This document shows, in pieces, positions 54,969-63,732 of a stretch of DNA of 64,000 nucleotides. This DNA comes from Gynuella sp050296195. Its GTDB lineage: Bacteria; Pseudomonadota; Gammaproteobacteria; Pseudomonadales; Natronospirillaceae. The notes below the pieces were generated by a model. It made no database searches. It had not been told where the DNA came from and saw only the letters and a list, made by a program, of their open reading frames with translations. The stretch lies in NCBI RefSeq assembly GCF_050296195.1, contig NZ_JBNKRB010000061.1. One strand, 5' to 3'. The translations under genes and the position numbers were made by a program. Positions within the stretch are counted from its first letter, which is position 1. Each line of letters begins with the position of its first letter.

Positions 54969-56417
54969 CGCGTAGCGAATTCGCTGTAAGACGGCTTGGA
55001 AAATAGAGTCTTGGAGCTTGTTAGGCAGCAGTACGAAAGCTACCTTCATCCAGTACGATGAGAAAGACGACCAGGTTGTTTTCAGTTGGATTGTTCTTCG
55101 CATAGAACACCTTATTCCATACTCAAACGTTAATGCAATCATCTGATACTGATTAAATTTTTGCAGACCGTATTGCTTGGGCATATCCTGATGATGAATC
55201 AGTTGTTGCTCCTTAAATACAAAAAAATCGGCCAGAAATGCAGGTTGTTGCCACAGGCCACTGTTAGAATTTATACGCTTGAATAAGGTGGCGAGCACCT
55301 CGCTCTTGCTCAGCAGGTTCTCACTTTCGGGGGGTGCAACATCCTGAAATTTTTCCAGTAGTATCTGCGCCATTGCTTTCACGTTATAGCGGAAGCCATG
55401 GATAAAACCTGATGTGGATTTTTGATAGTCCAGACCATGCATTAATGTCCCTGCAAAGTACAAGTTGCTGATATTGCTTGACTCAAATGAGTGAGTCAAA
55501 GACGGATATTTGCCGTTATATTGGGTGTCAGGCATGCAGTTCCTGGCAAAAATTGAGGTATCCAGCTTAAAGCCTGCACAGCAAATCACGCTATCGTAGA
55601 CTATTCTCTCGATTTCGTTTTCAGCATGGCAATATTCCAGCGTGACTTCCAGTTGATGGTTGGCTGTAGGGGAGATCGCACTGATTCTGGCATCCAGTAG
55701 CGCGTGCTGGGACTTCAGCTGATACATGTCCAGAATATTATTGTTAACGGCTCTCAGGTGACCAACATAATGGGTTTTCCAGGCAAATTGCAGCGGTTCC
55801 GGGCTGCAGAGATGAATCAGTGCGGCGGAGCCGGCAATATGATCAGCACTCTCGAAGGCTGAATTTCCCTTACCAATAATTAAGACCCGTTTGTTTTCAA
55901 ACTTTTCTGAGTCAATGGACACATTCGCATACTGCTCGGCATGCTCAATACCGGGGATGTCAGGCACATTTACAGTATGCAGGCCCGTTGCAACGATGAC
56001 ACAGGCTGCTTCCTTGACTCGTCCATTTTCTAAAGTCAGCCGGAATTTGGCGCCAGACTTCTCGATCTTGGATATGCCGCAATTCAATGAGACATTCAGG
56101 CCATGATGCTGCTTGAAATCTTCCAGATACCTGCACATCGAATCAGCATTTGGAAAAAGCTCTTTGTCATAATCCGTAAATTTGGGACCATCTTTGGCAA
56201 GTAGGCTATTCCAGTCATGTCTCAAATTATAATCCGGGTCTGAACTGCCGGTGAAACGCTTGTTAATCGAAATCAGCTTTCTGTGACGCGGATACATAGA
56301 GAAACTTGAAGCTATGGCATCGGACTTTTCAAACACTTCGTACGAGCATTTATTGTTCAGACAATAAGCCATTTGAAGTCCGGCCGGACCAGCACCAATA
56401 ATTGCAAAATCTAACAT
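54915..56417 (-). CDS. FOXRED2-like FAD-dependent oxidoreductase, 3' end replaced
   Basis: A 500-codon frame. FAD motif GAGPAG is at 8-13, the NADPH-type motif GKGNSAFES near 180, with the FOXRED2-like signatures RHRKLISINKRFTGSS, NLRHDWNSLL, THYVGHLRAVNNNILDMYQL and GFIHGFRYNVKA. Homology to FOXRED2 proteins stops at TFEYG (residue about 432). The remaining 68 codons are read through copy 2 of the repeat and the IS4 fragment in an unrelated frame. The core may still fold; the natural C-terminus is lost. It probably belongs to the ATP-grasp/MFS pathway upstream. Confidence 0.8.
   Translation of the reverse strand: MLDFAIIGAGPAGLQMAYCLNNKCSYEVFEKSDAIASSFSMYPRHRKLISINKRFTGSSDPDYNLRHDWNSLLAKDGPKFTDYDKELFPNADSMCRYLEDFKQHHGLNVSLNCGISKIEKSGAKFRLTLENGRVKEAACVIVATGLHTVNVPDIPGIEHAEQYANVSIDSEKFENKRVLIIGKGNSAFESADHIAGSAALIHLCSPEPLQFAWKTHYVGHLRAVNNNILDMYQLKSQHALLDARISAISPTANHQLEVTLEYCHAENEIERIVYDSVICCAGFKLDTSIFARNCMPDTQYNGKYPSLTHSFESSNISNLYFAGTLMHGLDYQKSTSGFIHGFRYNVKAMAQILLEKFQDVAPPESENLLSKSEVLATLFKRINSNSGLWQQPAFLADFFVFKEQQLIHHQDMPKQYGLQKFNQYQMIALTFEYGIRCSMRRTIQLKTTWSSFSSYWMKVAFVLLPNKLQDSIFQAVLQRIRYAIQHAATEPGTFSQLPNQ
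54969..55119. repeat. 151-bp direct repeat, copy 2
   Basis: About 94% identical to 52072-52222 in the same orientation. Its left end abuts the IS4 transposase fragment and its right end lies within the flavoprotein gene, replacing that gene's true 3' end. The two copies bracket about 2.75 kb of small cassette genes. Confidence 0.9.
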
Positions 56418-56445
56418 ATTAATACCTGTTCCATTTGATTAATGT

Positions 56446-57625
56446 CTAGAAAAAAGCCCCACCTTTCGAATTAACAACTTTCGATTCAGAGCTGTCGTTG
56501 TAGCGCATCAATACGCCGCCATTGCGACCTGAAAAAAGCAACTGGCCAAATACGATATTCGATGAAGTACCGGTAACAACCGGGTTGCAGTAGCGTTGAA
56601 GTACATAGGACTTCGGCCTGGCAGCAACTTTGTTGACTAATTGCTCCCACGTCTTGATATCTGTATTTAATCCAATATGAACCCCATTTCCTCCTAAACC
56701 AACGGCTTCCTTGATCACATACTCTTGTCTTTCGGCCAACAGCTTTCTGCAGTCCAATTGCTCGGGGAGACGGGACTCCGATAAAAATTTACAGTCAGGA
56801 TGTCCGTAGCTATATAAATACGCCAGCAAACGCTTGCTACCCAGCATTGAGAACACTAAAGGTGAGATCAGGATCACTTTTTGACGTCTGTGATAATCAA
56901 TCAGCTGTCCAAGAACATTTTGCTGATTGGCCTCTAAAAACTGATCCTGAGTGATGCATAGATAAATAATATCTGCCTTTTTACCTTGAACATATACGCC
57001 ATCATTGTGGAAGCGAATCGCGTTTAAAGCGCATACTTCAGACTAGACGGTTTTTTGCTGATTCAAAAAATGGCAGGCTTCGTAAGGGTGCAACACATCC
57101 ATGTCGGATTCTATGCAGGCTAGATAAAGTTTTGCGCCTGAAGCGTATGTGTGATTTTTTAGCATGTCTTCCAGTAAGGATGAAAGACATTGGGTTGGTG
57201 TTACAATTGCCCGATACTGTTCATCTTGCCCGGCAAGCACCTGACAATAACGATCCACCATACCGATGCCCCCGAGAGAGGGGCTGATATTGGCTTCGAT
57301 GACTTTGAAGCCATCTGCAGGTTTCAGGACATCGATCCGCATAAATTGTGAGGCCAGCAGTATATCGGCTTCATTTAAGAAAGGTTGAATCAGAGGCTTC
57401 AAAACCCAGATCTTCAAAGAGGGCGTCAGTCGTTTTGACTCTGATTAGCTCCAGTAAGCATTCGGTCAACGCGGTACGTACTGCCTGACATGTTAACAAC
57501 AATTCATCATAAACCGCTGTGCTTGCGCGAAACAGCAATGCTCCAGGGCGAATGCTCAGATAATCGCTGTGATATTTTGCAAATGTCTCAGGACTTATCT
57601 GATGATGGGTGATAGTGGAAATCAT
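56446..57625 (-). pseudogene. Circularly permuted ATP-grasp enzyme, frameshifted and with an in-frame TAG
   Basis: Start ATG 57625 overlaps the MFS stop (ATGA). The frame is lost by one extra A near 57374 (TFLK-stop against FLNEADILLASQF). It resumes through RIDVLKPADGFKVIEANISP, meets TAG 57043-57045, and continues to 56446 with VIKEAVGLGGNGVHIGL and YVLQRYCNPVV. The metal/Asn-binding block comes before the Lys/Gly-rich ATP loop, the reverse of normal ATP-grasp order, hence circularly permuted. Such enzymes join a carboxylate to an amine. About 390 residues were encoded. Confidence 0.7.
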
Positions 57626-58845
57626 GGGCTGCCAGTTCCTGAGCACGATAATTTAACTTTCTCGGAGTATCTAGAAAGACCTAACATGATCGCGGAAATG
57701 GCCATGATCAGTGTGACGATGATGCTCACCGTGAACTGCGACTGTTCGTGCAAAAAAGTGGAATAGAGCATAGCACCCAATAAAATGCCGACACCTTCCA
57801 GAGCGAAGAAAACCGGAAAGGCCGCACCGTCTTCATCGGAGTGAAGCATCAAAGCTGTTTCCAGCGATATGTCTGTCACAATGGAGCTGGCGTCGTAGAG
57901 TGCTACGAAGATAAAAAACACCATGATGCTGGGGGCGCTCAACATGGTCGCCATAAAAACCACTGACACGATGTAGGCCAGGGTCAGCGTATTTAAGGCG
58001 CTGCCGGGGTTTAAGGGAGAGCGCTTCAGTTTTCGCCTGAAAGACATGCCCGCCAAAATAGCGGCCGCCCCGCCGGCACTATAGGCCCAGCCAAGCCAGG
58101 AGGCATCTAATTGAAGATCACGAAACACCAGGGCGCTGAAGCCAACCATGGCAATGCCATATCCAAGCTGACGCACAAAGCAGACTCTCAGTAACAGGCT
58201 GACTTTTGTCTTTTTTGTAAACATCCTGAATGCCAGCAGCAATGGATTCGCTTCGCTCTGGTTTATCTTGCCAGATAAGAAGCCTCGGGGCAGGAAGGCG
58301 AATAAAAGAATGGCCATGAAATAGGATATGCCATCGAGCATCAAGGTATATGTGGTACCGATCAAGCTGATCAGTATGCCTCCGGTGGAAGCACTGAACA
58401 GCATTGTCAGTTCCCGCGCAATTGTGAAAGAAGCAGTGTTTTTGCCCATATTCTGTTTGTTGGAGAGCTGCCTGACAGAAGACATTCTTGCCGGATCGAT
58501 TAGGGAATCACCGATACTGATCAGAACCAGCAATGGGTAAATAATCGCCACGCTGTGTAGCGGACTGGTGACGGCCAGAGTCAAGACAGAAAGACAGGAT
58601 AGCAGGCTGCCTGACAGCAAAAGGGTCTGCTTATTGATGGCGCTGATATGGTGAATAAAGAAAATATTAACCAGAAATTTAGGCAAATACCGTATTATGA
58701 TGCTGAAGCCAAGGGAAGCCGTGGTTCCGGTGATATCATATAGCAACCCCATGACAGCGAGCATTCGAAACCAGGAACCGATATTACTGATCAGGTATCC
58801 GCTTAGCAGTGCTTTAACACCCTTGGATTTTAGCAATTCAGACAT
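57622..58845 (-). CDS. MFS transporter, probable exporter
   Basis: A 407-residue, 10-12-segment major facilitator of the MFS_3 (enterobactin-exporter/macrolide-efflux) type. ATG 58845 (MSELLKSKGVKALLSGYLIS) is chosen because an upstream in-frame ATG would add an untypical leader. SIGDSLIDPARMSSVRQLSN corresponds to the conserved loop between segments 4 and 5. It is intact and translationally coupled to the ATP-grasp gene. Flanked by ligases and a flavoprotein, it probably exported their product. Confidence 0.85.
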   Translation of the reverse strand: MSELLKSKGVKALLSGYLISNIGSWFRMLAVMGLLYDITGTTASLGFSIIIRYLPKFLVNIFFIHHISAINKQTLLLSGSLLSCLSVLTLAVTSPLHSVAIIYPLLVLISIGDSLIDPARMSSVRQLSNKQNMGKNTASFTIARELTMLFSASTGGILISLIGTTYTLMLDGISYFMAILLFAFLPRGFLSGKINQSEANPLLLAFRMFTKKTKVSLLLRVCFVRQLGYGIAMVGFSALVFRDLQLDASWLGWAYSAGGAAAILAGMSFRRKLKRSPLNPGSALNTLTLAYIVSVVFMATMLSAPSIMVFFIFVALYDASSIVTDISLETALMLHSDEDGAAFPVFFALEGVGILLGAMLYSTFLHEQSQFTVSIIVTLIMAISAIMLGLSRYSEKVKLSCSGTGSP

Positions 58846-58941
58846 AAGAAACCTTAACTGTATATAAATTGTGATAGTTACATTGATGTAGCATGGACTG
58901 TATTTAGATCGTAATATCGTAGCTGCCAACAGCCCCAAAAG

Positions 58942-59295
58942 TCAGCGTTCCTTGTGCGGTTCCAGAAAAATAATTTGTCCGCATCTGCTAAATTCATGTT
59001 GAATATTGAGCGGAACTGCGGCTTCATGACCGTTGTATAATTGGATATCCGTGTAACTGTCTGCGCGTTTGTTATGCTCAAGCAGACTATTGAGTTCGTC
59101 TGTTGTTTTAAAGAAATAAATACGGCTTTGACGTTCACAGGTGCTTTCAATCCGATCCAGGCTTTTGCTGAATAAATAATTGACGAATATTTCCATGGGC
59201 TGGATGCCGAGGGATTTTTCCAGCAACAGTGGAATGCTGTCGCCACCAAACCGGCTATGAATCTCGACGGTATCGATGGCATCGTGATTGTGTAT
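58942..59295 (-). pseudogene. ATP-grasp enzyme C-terminus, 5' part cut off by IS3
   Basis: About 117 codons remain, from the IS3 junction to the stop at 58942. TVEIHSRFGGDSIPLLLEKS matches the conserved ExNxRxGG block and following helix of carbamoyl-phosphate-synthase-like ATP-grasp ligases. The ATP-binding N-terminal part is missing, and nothing resembling it is seen right of the IS at 60516. It lies 96 bases before the MFS gene on the same strand. Confidence 0.7.
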
Positions 59296-59298
59296 TGG

Positions 59299-60172
59299 TC
59301 AAGCCCAACCGGACACTTTTCTAAACTGATTTTCATATTCAATCGGCGACATATCTCTATTCGCCGTATGCAGCCTTTCTATGTTGTAATATTTCATGTA
59401 AGCCGCCACATCCTGTTTCATATGCTCTCGCGTTGGCTGATGCACCTTGAACAACCAGTCATGCTTGAGGCTGCCAAAGAATCGTTCGACGACCGCATTG
59501 TCCCAACAAGCACCTACATCACCCATGCTCGCTCGCATACCATAGCTGTTCAGTAATTTTCGATAGCGTCGGCTTGTATATTGCGAACCCCAGTCGCTAT
59601 GAAAGACCAGCCCTTTGGGTGGTTGACGAAGATTATCGGCCTTAATCAACGCTTTCTCTACCAGGTCGCTGGTCATACGCTTATCAATATGCCAGCCAAC
59701 GATACGTCTTGAGTAAAGGTCCATCACAATCGCCAAGTACATCCAGCCTTCGCCGGTTTTCAAATAGGTAACGTCACCTGCCAAACTTCGTTCGGAGCCA
59801 CTGGATTAAAGGTTTGATTCAGTCGGTTGTCGGCAACAGCATCTGTATGTTTGCGCTTCGTGGTAACCTTATATGCCACTCTCTGCTGAATAATCAGCTT
59901 GAGTTTTTTCATCAACCTTCGAACTTTATAGCGACCAATTTGATAGCCTTCTTTGCGTAGCTGCTTCATCATTTCCCGACTGCCTAAGCTCTCTCTGCTG
60001 TCTGCAAAGAGCTGTTTCATGCGGCGGTATCGCGCCTGTGTTTCCGCACTGATTATTTCGCCTGGACGCTTCTTCCAGTCATAGTAAGCAGACTTGCTCA
60101 CTTGCATGACCCGGCAAAGCATCACAACTGAATACTGCTCAGACTCAGCCTTGATGAATTCAAACTTTACTT
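59299..60172 (-). pseudogene. IS3-family transposase OrfB with a 1-base deletion
   Basis: The first part (VMQVSKSAYYDWKKRPGEI) ends in NEVWQVTLPI. The rest (AGDVTYLKTGEGWMYLAIV) is in the next frame; restoring one G in TGGCAGG near 59778 gives VWAGDVTYL. The DDE residues are present: D in AGDVTYL, D in FHSDWGSQY, E in VERFFGSLKHD. The integrase core is otherwise complete. Confidence 0.87.
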
Positions 60173-60455
60173 CACTTCTTTCGCAAAGAAGGCGCTGGCC
60201 TTTTTTAAAATCTCCTTCTCCATGCGCAATGCTTTCACTTCTTTGCGCAGACGTTTAAGCTCATCGCGTTCGTCTTCGACCAAGGCTACACCTTCTCGTT
60301 GAACTTCAATTTTTTCTTTCCACTTATAGAGCAAGCTGCTACCAATACCCAGTAATTTCGCTGCCTGCGCTACCGAATACCCTTGTTCCAACCAAAGCCA
60401 CAGTTTCTTCTTTAAACGCTTTGGTATATTGTTTGTGAGTGCGTTTCTGACTCAT
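60167..60455 (-). pseudogene. IS3-family transposase OrfA, frameshifted
   Basis: The N-terminus MSQKRTHKQYTKAFKEETVA is in one frame. The rest, EQGYSVAQAAKLLGIGSSLL to the leucine-zipper region and the end FFAKEVK, is in another; about two bases are missing near 60390. It carries the HTH and coiled region typical of OrfA. Confidence 0.85.
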
Positions 60456-60791
60456 ACTGACACCTTAACTAATTGACGATTGTCTCTCAATTAAGTGTCC
60501 GGTGCTATTAGACCACTACAGTATTTAGTGGGATGGGAACAATGGGCAATTTTGAGTACTTCTTAGAGTTGGAGTCCTGATAATTCTAACACGCATTTAA
60601 AATCCGGATGACGAAGGGGTTTTTGGTGATTACAGTGGTGGAGGCGAACGCCACTGATTGATGAGCGGCTGAAAGAGGAAAGCCTCGATTGATAAAATAA
60701 ACAACAACTTACCGCTCTTTCCTGAGTGACCTTTTCCATAAGTGACATTGCTCAAAAACCGGCGGGTTTTTTAAACGATCATTTTAAAAAA

Positions 60792-61301
60792 TCATTCTTT
60801 GGCGTCATCGCCCAGAGTTTTTTCTGGACCGGATGAATTATCCAATAATTTTTTTGAACCTACGTTATAGATATAAATTCTTTCCTCATTAGTAAATGTA
60901 GGAAAACTCATCCTCAATCGCTTCTTTGTGTATTCAAATATCGGAATATCACTACATGAACCAAATTGAGGAGAAACATACACAGGGGTTAATGTCATAT
61001 CAATCAACTCGAACATAGCAGGACAGCCTGAACCGCCAGAAGGGAGCATTATTAGTGCAACCAGAGCCTTATGTTCAGGAAAAGCCTTTGCAACTTCTGC
61101 ATTCACTTCTCCATACTCTCGAATTAAATTTTTACCATATAACAACCTCGTATTGTATAAGGGACTTGTATCATCTGTTTGAAGGAGCAAAGGCCCATTC
61201 AAGGTTTCAACATCTGTATCTGTATACCAATCCTCAGCGCCAGCGTTGCAGCTATACAAAGTCAATGTCATCCCCATAAGGGCAACATTCATTATTCTCA
61301 T
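60792..61301 (-). CDS. Secreted protein, probable immunity protein to the adjacent PG hydrolase
   Basis: A 169-residue protein with a signal peptide (MRIMNVALMGMTLTLYSC, cleavage probably after AGA). No family is recognised; the mature part has Cys pairs (GGSGCPAMFE, QFGSCSDIPIF). Its ATG overlaps the stop of the hydrolase-like frame (ATGA). An export signal on the downstream partner of a cell-wall-degrading effector is the usual arrangement for periplasmic immunity proteins. It is intact although the effector is broken. Confidence 0.65.
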   Translation of the reverse strand: MRIMNVALMGMTLTLYSCNAGAEDWYTDTDVETLNGPLLLQTDDTSPLYNTRLLYGKNLIREYGEVNAEVAKAFPEHKALVALIMLPSGGSGCPAMFELIDMTLTPVYVSPQFGSCSDIPIFEYTKKRLRMSFPTFTNEERIYIYNVGSKKLLDNSSGPEKTLGDDAKE

Positions 61302-62045
61302 TTTTTAACCTCAAATTTACTCGGATCAACATGCTTATCAGTATAATCATTTAACCAACTAATATATGCCGTAGAGTAATCATTGTTATTATTCGTCAAA
61401 TAACTCTTCTGTGTTGTCGCACTAGCATTCCAAGAAAATAATGTTTTTGCTCTATCATCAGTTAAGCTAGGGTTTTTTTCTGTTGCTGTGGGCAAAATAG
61501 CCTTAGCTCCTGCTAATCCTTCATGATGTCCAAAATATAAATATTTTGCAGTATCTTTCAGTGTTAAATCGCTCTCAACACGGTTTTCACTTTGCAACGT
61601 TTTAAAAATACTTGCGTCATACTGCTGCAGCAGCAGTTATTGCAAGCCGACTATTATATCTAAGATTCAGCAACTCGCTTTTTTACCATCAATGATTTTA
61701 TTGTGCTCATTAACTAAGCCTTGATCTTTCGCATACTCATTCAAATATGTTCCTGCTTTTCGAGCTTGACCTTTCCATGTGCCACTTAAAAACTGAGTCA
61801 ATCCCGCTGCCGATGTCTTTCCGTTTTTTGAATTGACATCCCAAACTCCATTATTAACCTGCGCATCCGTTCTATAGTTTTTTCATTCATCAATTAATTC
61901 AACATCACTTTTTGTTAATTGTCGTCCATTTAGTTCTGGATGCGCTTCATACAACATTTTATCTGCAATTTTTGTGGCCTCAGAGTCAGTAACCCGAATT
62001 TTAGCGGCCTCTGCGTTAATTACAGAAGCTATTATTTTAGGATCA
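61298..62045 (-). pseudogene. Peptidoglycan-hydrolase effector domain, degraded and cut by IS256
   Basis: Joined frames read PLDPKIIASVINAEAAKI, then AAGLTQFLSGTWKGQARKAG, LNLRYNSRLAITAAA, KYLYFGHHEGLAGAKAIL and finally ISWLNDYTDKHVDPSKF. This pattern resembles the lysozyme/transglycosylase-like C-terminal domains of secreted effectors. Damage includes TGA at 61884-61886, frameshifts within about 61620-61690, and loss of the 5' end at the IS256 junction (62046). It was presumably the C-terminus of a larger delivered toxin. Confidence 0.65.
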
Positions 62046-62046
62046 A

Positions 62047-62659
62047 GAGGAAGTGTTCAGAAAACTGTGTCATTTCTTTAAAATGTTTGTATTAGATAGA
62101 TGATGCATGAAAAACAAGATTGAATTTGATTTTGAAGCGGCCCTGAAAGCCCTTAAAGAGGGTAACTGTCTCACCGGTAAAGACGGCGTCATGACGCCTT
62201 TCATCTTGCCTCGAAAAACCAGAAGGCATTCATGGCAGATCTGAAGTGTGTTTATAAGGTGGCGACCTTGAATGCAGCGGAGATCGCTCTGGATGAACTG
62301 GAAGCGAAATGGGGCGACAAATATCCGATGGTGATCAAATCCTGACGAACGAAATGGTCGATATTATCGACTTACTTCCAATACCCGGAGTATGTCCGCA
62401 AAGCCATTTACACAACGAATGCGGTTGAGGCAGTACATCGCCAGTTTCGAAAACTGACCAAGACGAAAGGTGGCTTCGCCAACGAGAACAGCTTGCTAAA
62501 ATTACTGTATGCCGGAATACTGAAAGCATCCGAGCGATGGACGCATCCGGTCCAAAACTGGAACCTCACGCTGTCACAACTGGCGATCCACTTTGAAGGT
62601 CGACTGGATGATCACATGGCATTGTGATTTTTAGTTGACACAGAATTTTGAACGCCCTC
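62047..62659 (+). mobile_element. IS256-family element with internal deletion
   Basis: A 613-base remnant with imperfect terminal inverted repeats: left GAGGAAGTGTTCAGAAAACT, and the right end on the other strand GAGGGCGTTCAAAATTCTGT. Its transposase gene keeps only both ends. It interrupts the peptidoglycan-hydrolase gene. Confidence 0.8.
62107..62627 (+). pseudogene. IS256 (Mutator-type) transposase remnant
   Basis: The first 30 codons (MKNKIEFDFEAALKALKEGN) are followed by a deletion junction near 62200 that changes the frame. The C-terminal third then reads KAFMADLKCVYKVATLNAAE, with TGA replacing a Trp codon at 62343-62345, then RKAIYTTNAVEAVHRQFRK, the typical IS256 C-terminus. The catalytic middle is gone. 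Confidence 0.85.
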
Positions 62660-62733
62660 AGTTTATGGATGTCCTTTTTATTTGTTCTGGACGGGACAAA
62701 GAGAGGGGGCTGTTCTATTAGTTCTTAGCTTAA

Positions 62734-63420
62734 TTACAGATTGCTAGCCAACCAACAACTAATCAAATCCTTGAATGCCTCCTTGTTAGTTACGCGAAGA
62801 GATAAAGCATTTAGTATATCCACTACCTCAGGCTTACTAATTACAGTGCTGTTTAATTGATACCATGCATCTTCATATCGGTCAGCAGACATTAATCCTT
62901 TAACTTCGTTTACTCCTTCGGTTTTCTTCAACCACTCTGGATCACCAGATTCGCTTCCCTTTCCAATAACTGAAGGCAAGTCATTTTTAAAAATACTTAG
63001 ATTGGCCAAATCCGATACATCTTCACAGTCAGCAAAAATACTTTCCACTTCATCAACAGCACAAAAACCAATTGATTCAGCAAAATGACAAACCTCTTCA
63101 GGTGTAGGAACATTACATAAAAAGTCAAAAACCATCCATGCTTTTAACTGCTCCAAATTCCGTGCTATTTCAACAAAAGAAAATTCATCTGCATAAAATT
63201 GAATAAAGGTATCTTGCCGACGGCCAAACCAATGTTTAGCGATACCAATATAACCAGGCCAACTCGCACTACTCCACAAAGGTATTAGTACCGGAGGAAA
63301 TCCAAAGCTTGGATCCGGTGGCGCTTGAACTGTGTAGTCCGGCACCTCAACTAACCCTTTAGCAATATTTACCAATTCTTGTGAATAGCTATATTTAGAT
63401 AAAAATTCTATATAACCCAT
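62734..63420 (-). CDS. Probable cytoplasmic immunity protein of a lost toxin
   Basis: A 228-residue acidic soluble protein without a signal peptide. The segment PVLIPLWSSASWPGYIGIAK, followed by KHWF, and the SUKH-like composition suggest an immunity protein of a polymorphic toxin system; the exact family is not certain. Twelve bases upstream on the same strand is the stop of a short frame that looks like the end of the cognate toxin (63433-63510). It appears intact. Confidence 0.6.
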   Translation of the reverse strand: MGYIEFLSKYSYSQELVNIAKGLVEVPDYTVQAPPDPSFGFPPVLIPLWSSASWPGYIGIAKHWFGRRQDTFIQFYADEFSFVEIARNLEQLKAWMVFDFLCNVPTPEEVCHFAESIGFCAVDEVESIFADCEDVSDLANLSIFKNDLPSVIGKGSESGDPEWLKKTEGVNEVKGLMSADRYEDAWYQLNSTVISKPEVVDILNALSLRVTNKEAFKDLISCWLASNL

Positions 63421-63432
63421 TTGTGTTCCTGA

Positions 63433-63510
63433 TTAATCAAAATAGCCAAACGGCGATGGATAAACGCTAGAATCAACCAATTGCTTTAGCTTGGCAATGA
63501 CGGTTTGGAA
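63433..63510 (-). pseudogene. Last residues of a truncated toxin gene
   Basis: The open frame FQTVIAKLKQLVDSSVYPSP-FGYFD ends with TAA 12 bases before the immunity-type gene. Upstream the frame is lost at the IS4 fragment. The spacing and strand fit a toxin-immunity pair whose toxin was deleted. Confidence 0.5.
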
Positions 63511-63521
63511 TGAACGCTAAC

Positions 63522-63719
63522 TTTCTAACCAACAACAGGAAGTTGTCAGCCAAAACGATAGCCGATATTTATAAGTCTTGATGGCAGGTGGAGCTGTTCT
63601 TTAAATGGATCAAGCAGAATCTGAAAATCAAATCGTTTGTTGGTACGAGTAAAAATGCGGTGCTTACTCAGATCTGGATCGCCATGTGCGTTTATCGGGT
63701 CACCGCCCATAGTCTTTAG
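63522..63719 (+). pseudogene. IS4-family transposase fragment (C-terminal part)
   Basis: TFLTNNRKLSAKTIADIYKS, a TGA at 63579-63581, then WQVELFFKWIKQNLKIKSFV and NAVLTQIWIAMCVY. This is the C-terminal third of an IS4-type transposase, in the same orientation as the fragment at 54776-54968 and starting about where that one stops. Confidence 0.85.
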
Positions 63720-63732
63720 AGCGGCTGAATAA

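Larger units (their letters stand above)
59296..60515 (-). mobile_element. IS3-family insertion sequence (1.22 kb)
   Basis: Imperfect terminal inverted repeats: the left end reads TGGTC-AAGCCCAA-CCGGACACTT, and the right end is AAGTGTCCGG-TGCTATTA-GACCA. The body holds frameshifted orfA and orfB in the minus direction. No clear target duplication is visible, which suggests a rearrangement at one side. It truncates the ATP-grasp gene on its left. Confidence 0.88.

Noticed and set aside
60516..60791. Continuation of the ATP-grasp gene to the right of IS3
   Set aside because: None of the frames in this stretch resembles an ATP-grasp N-terminus; the short leftward frame here matches nothing I recognise. 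The IS probably moved with a deletion.
28863..62345. Idea that in-frame stops are recoded (amber suppression or selenocysteine)
   Set aside because: The interrupting codons are TAA (41690), TAG (29100, 57043) and TGA (61884, 62343, 63579) in unrelated genes, often with frameshifts nearby. No SECIS-like or pyrrolysine context was seen. Simple decay explains them.
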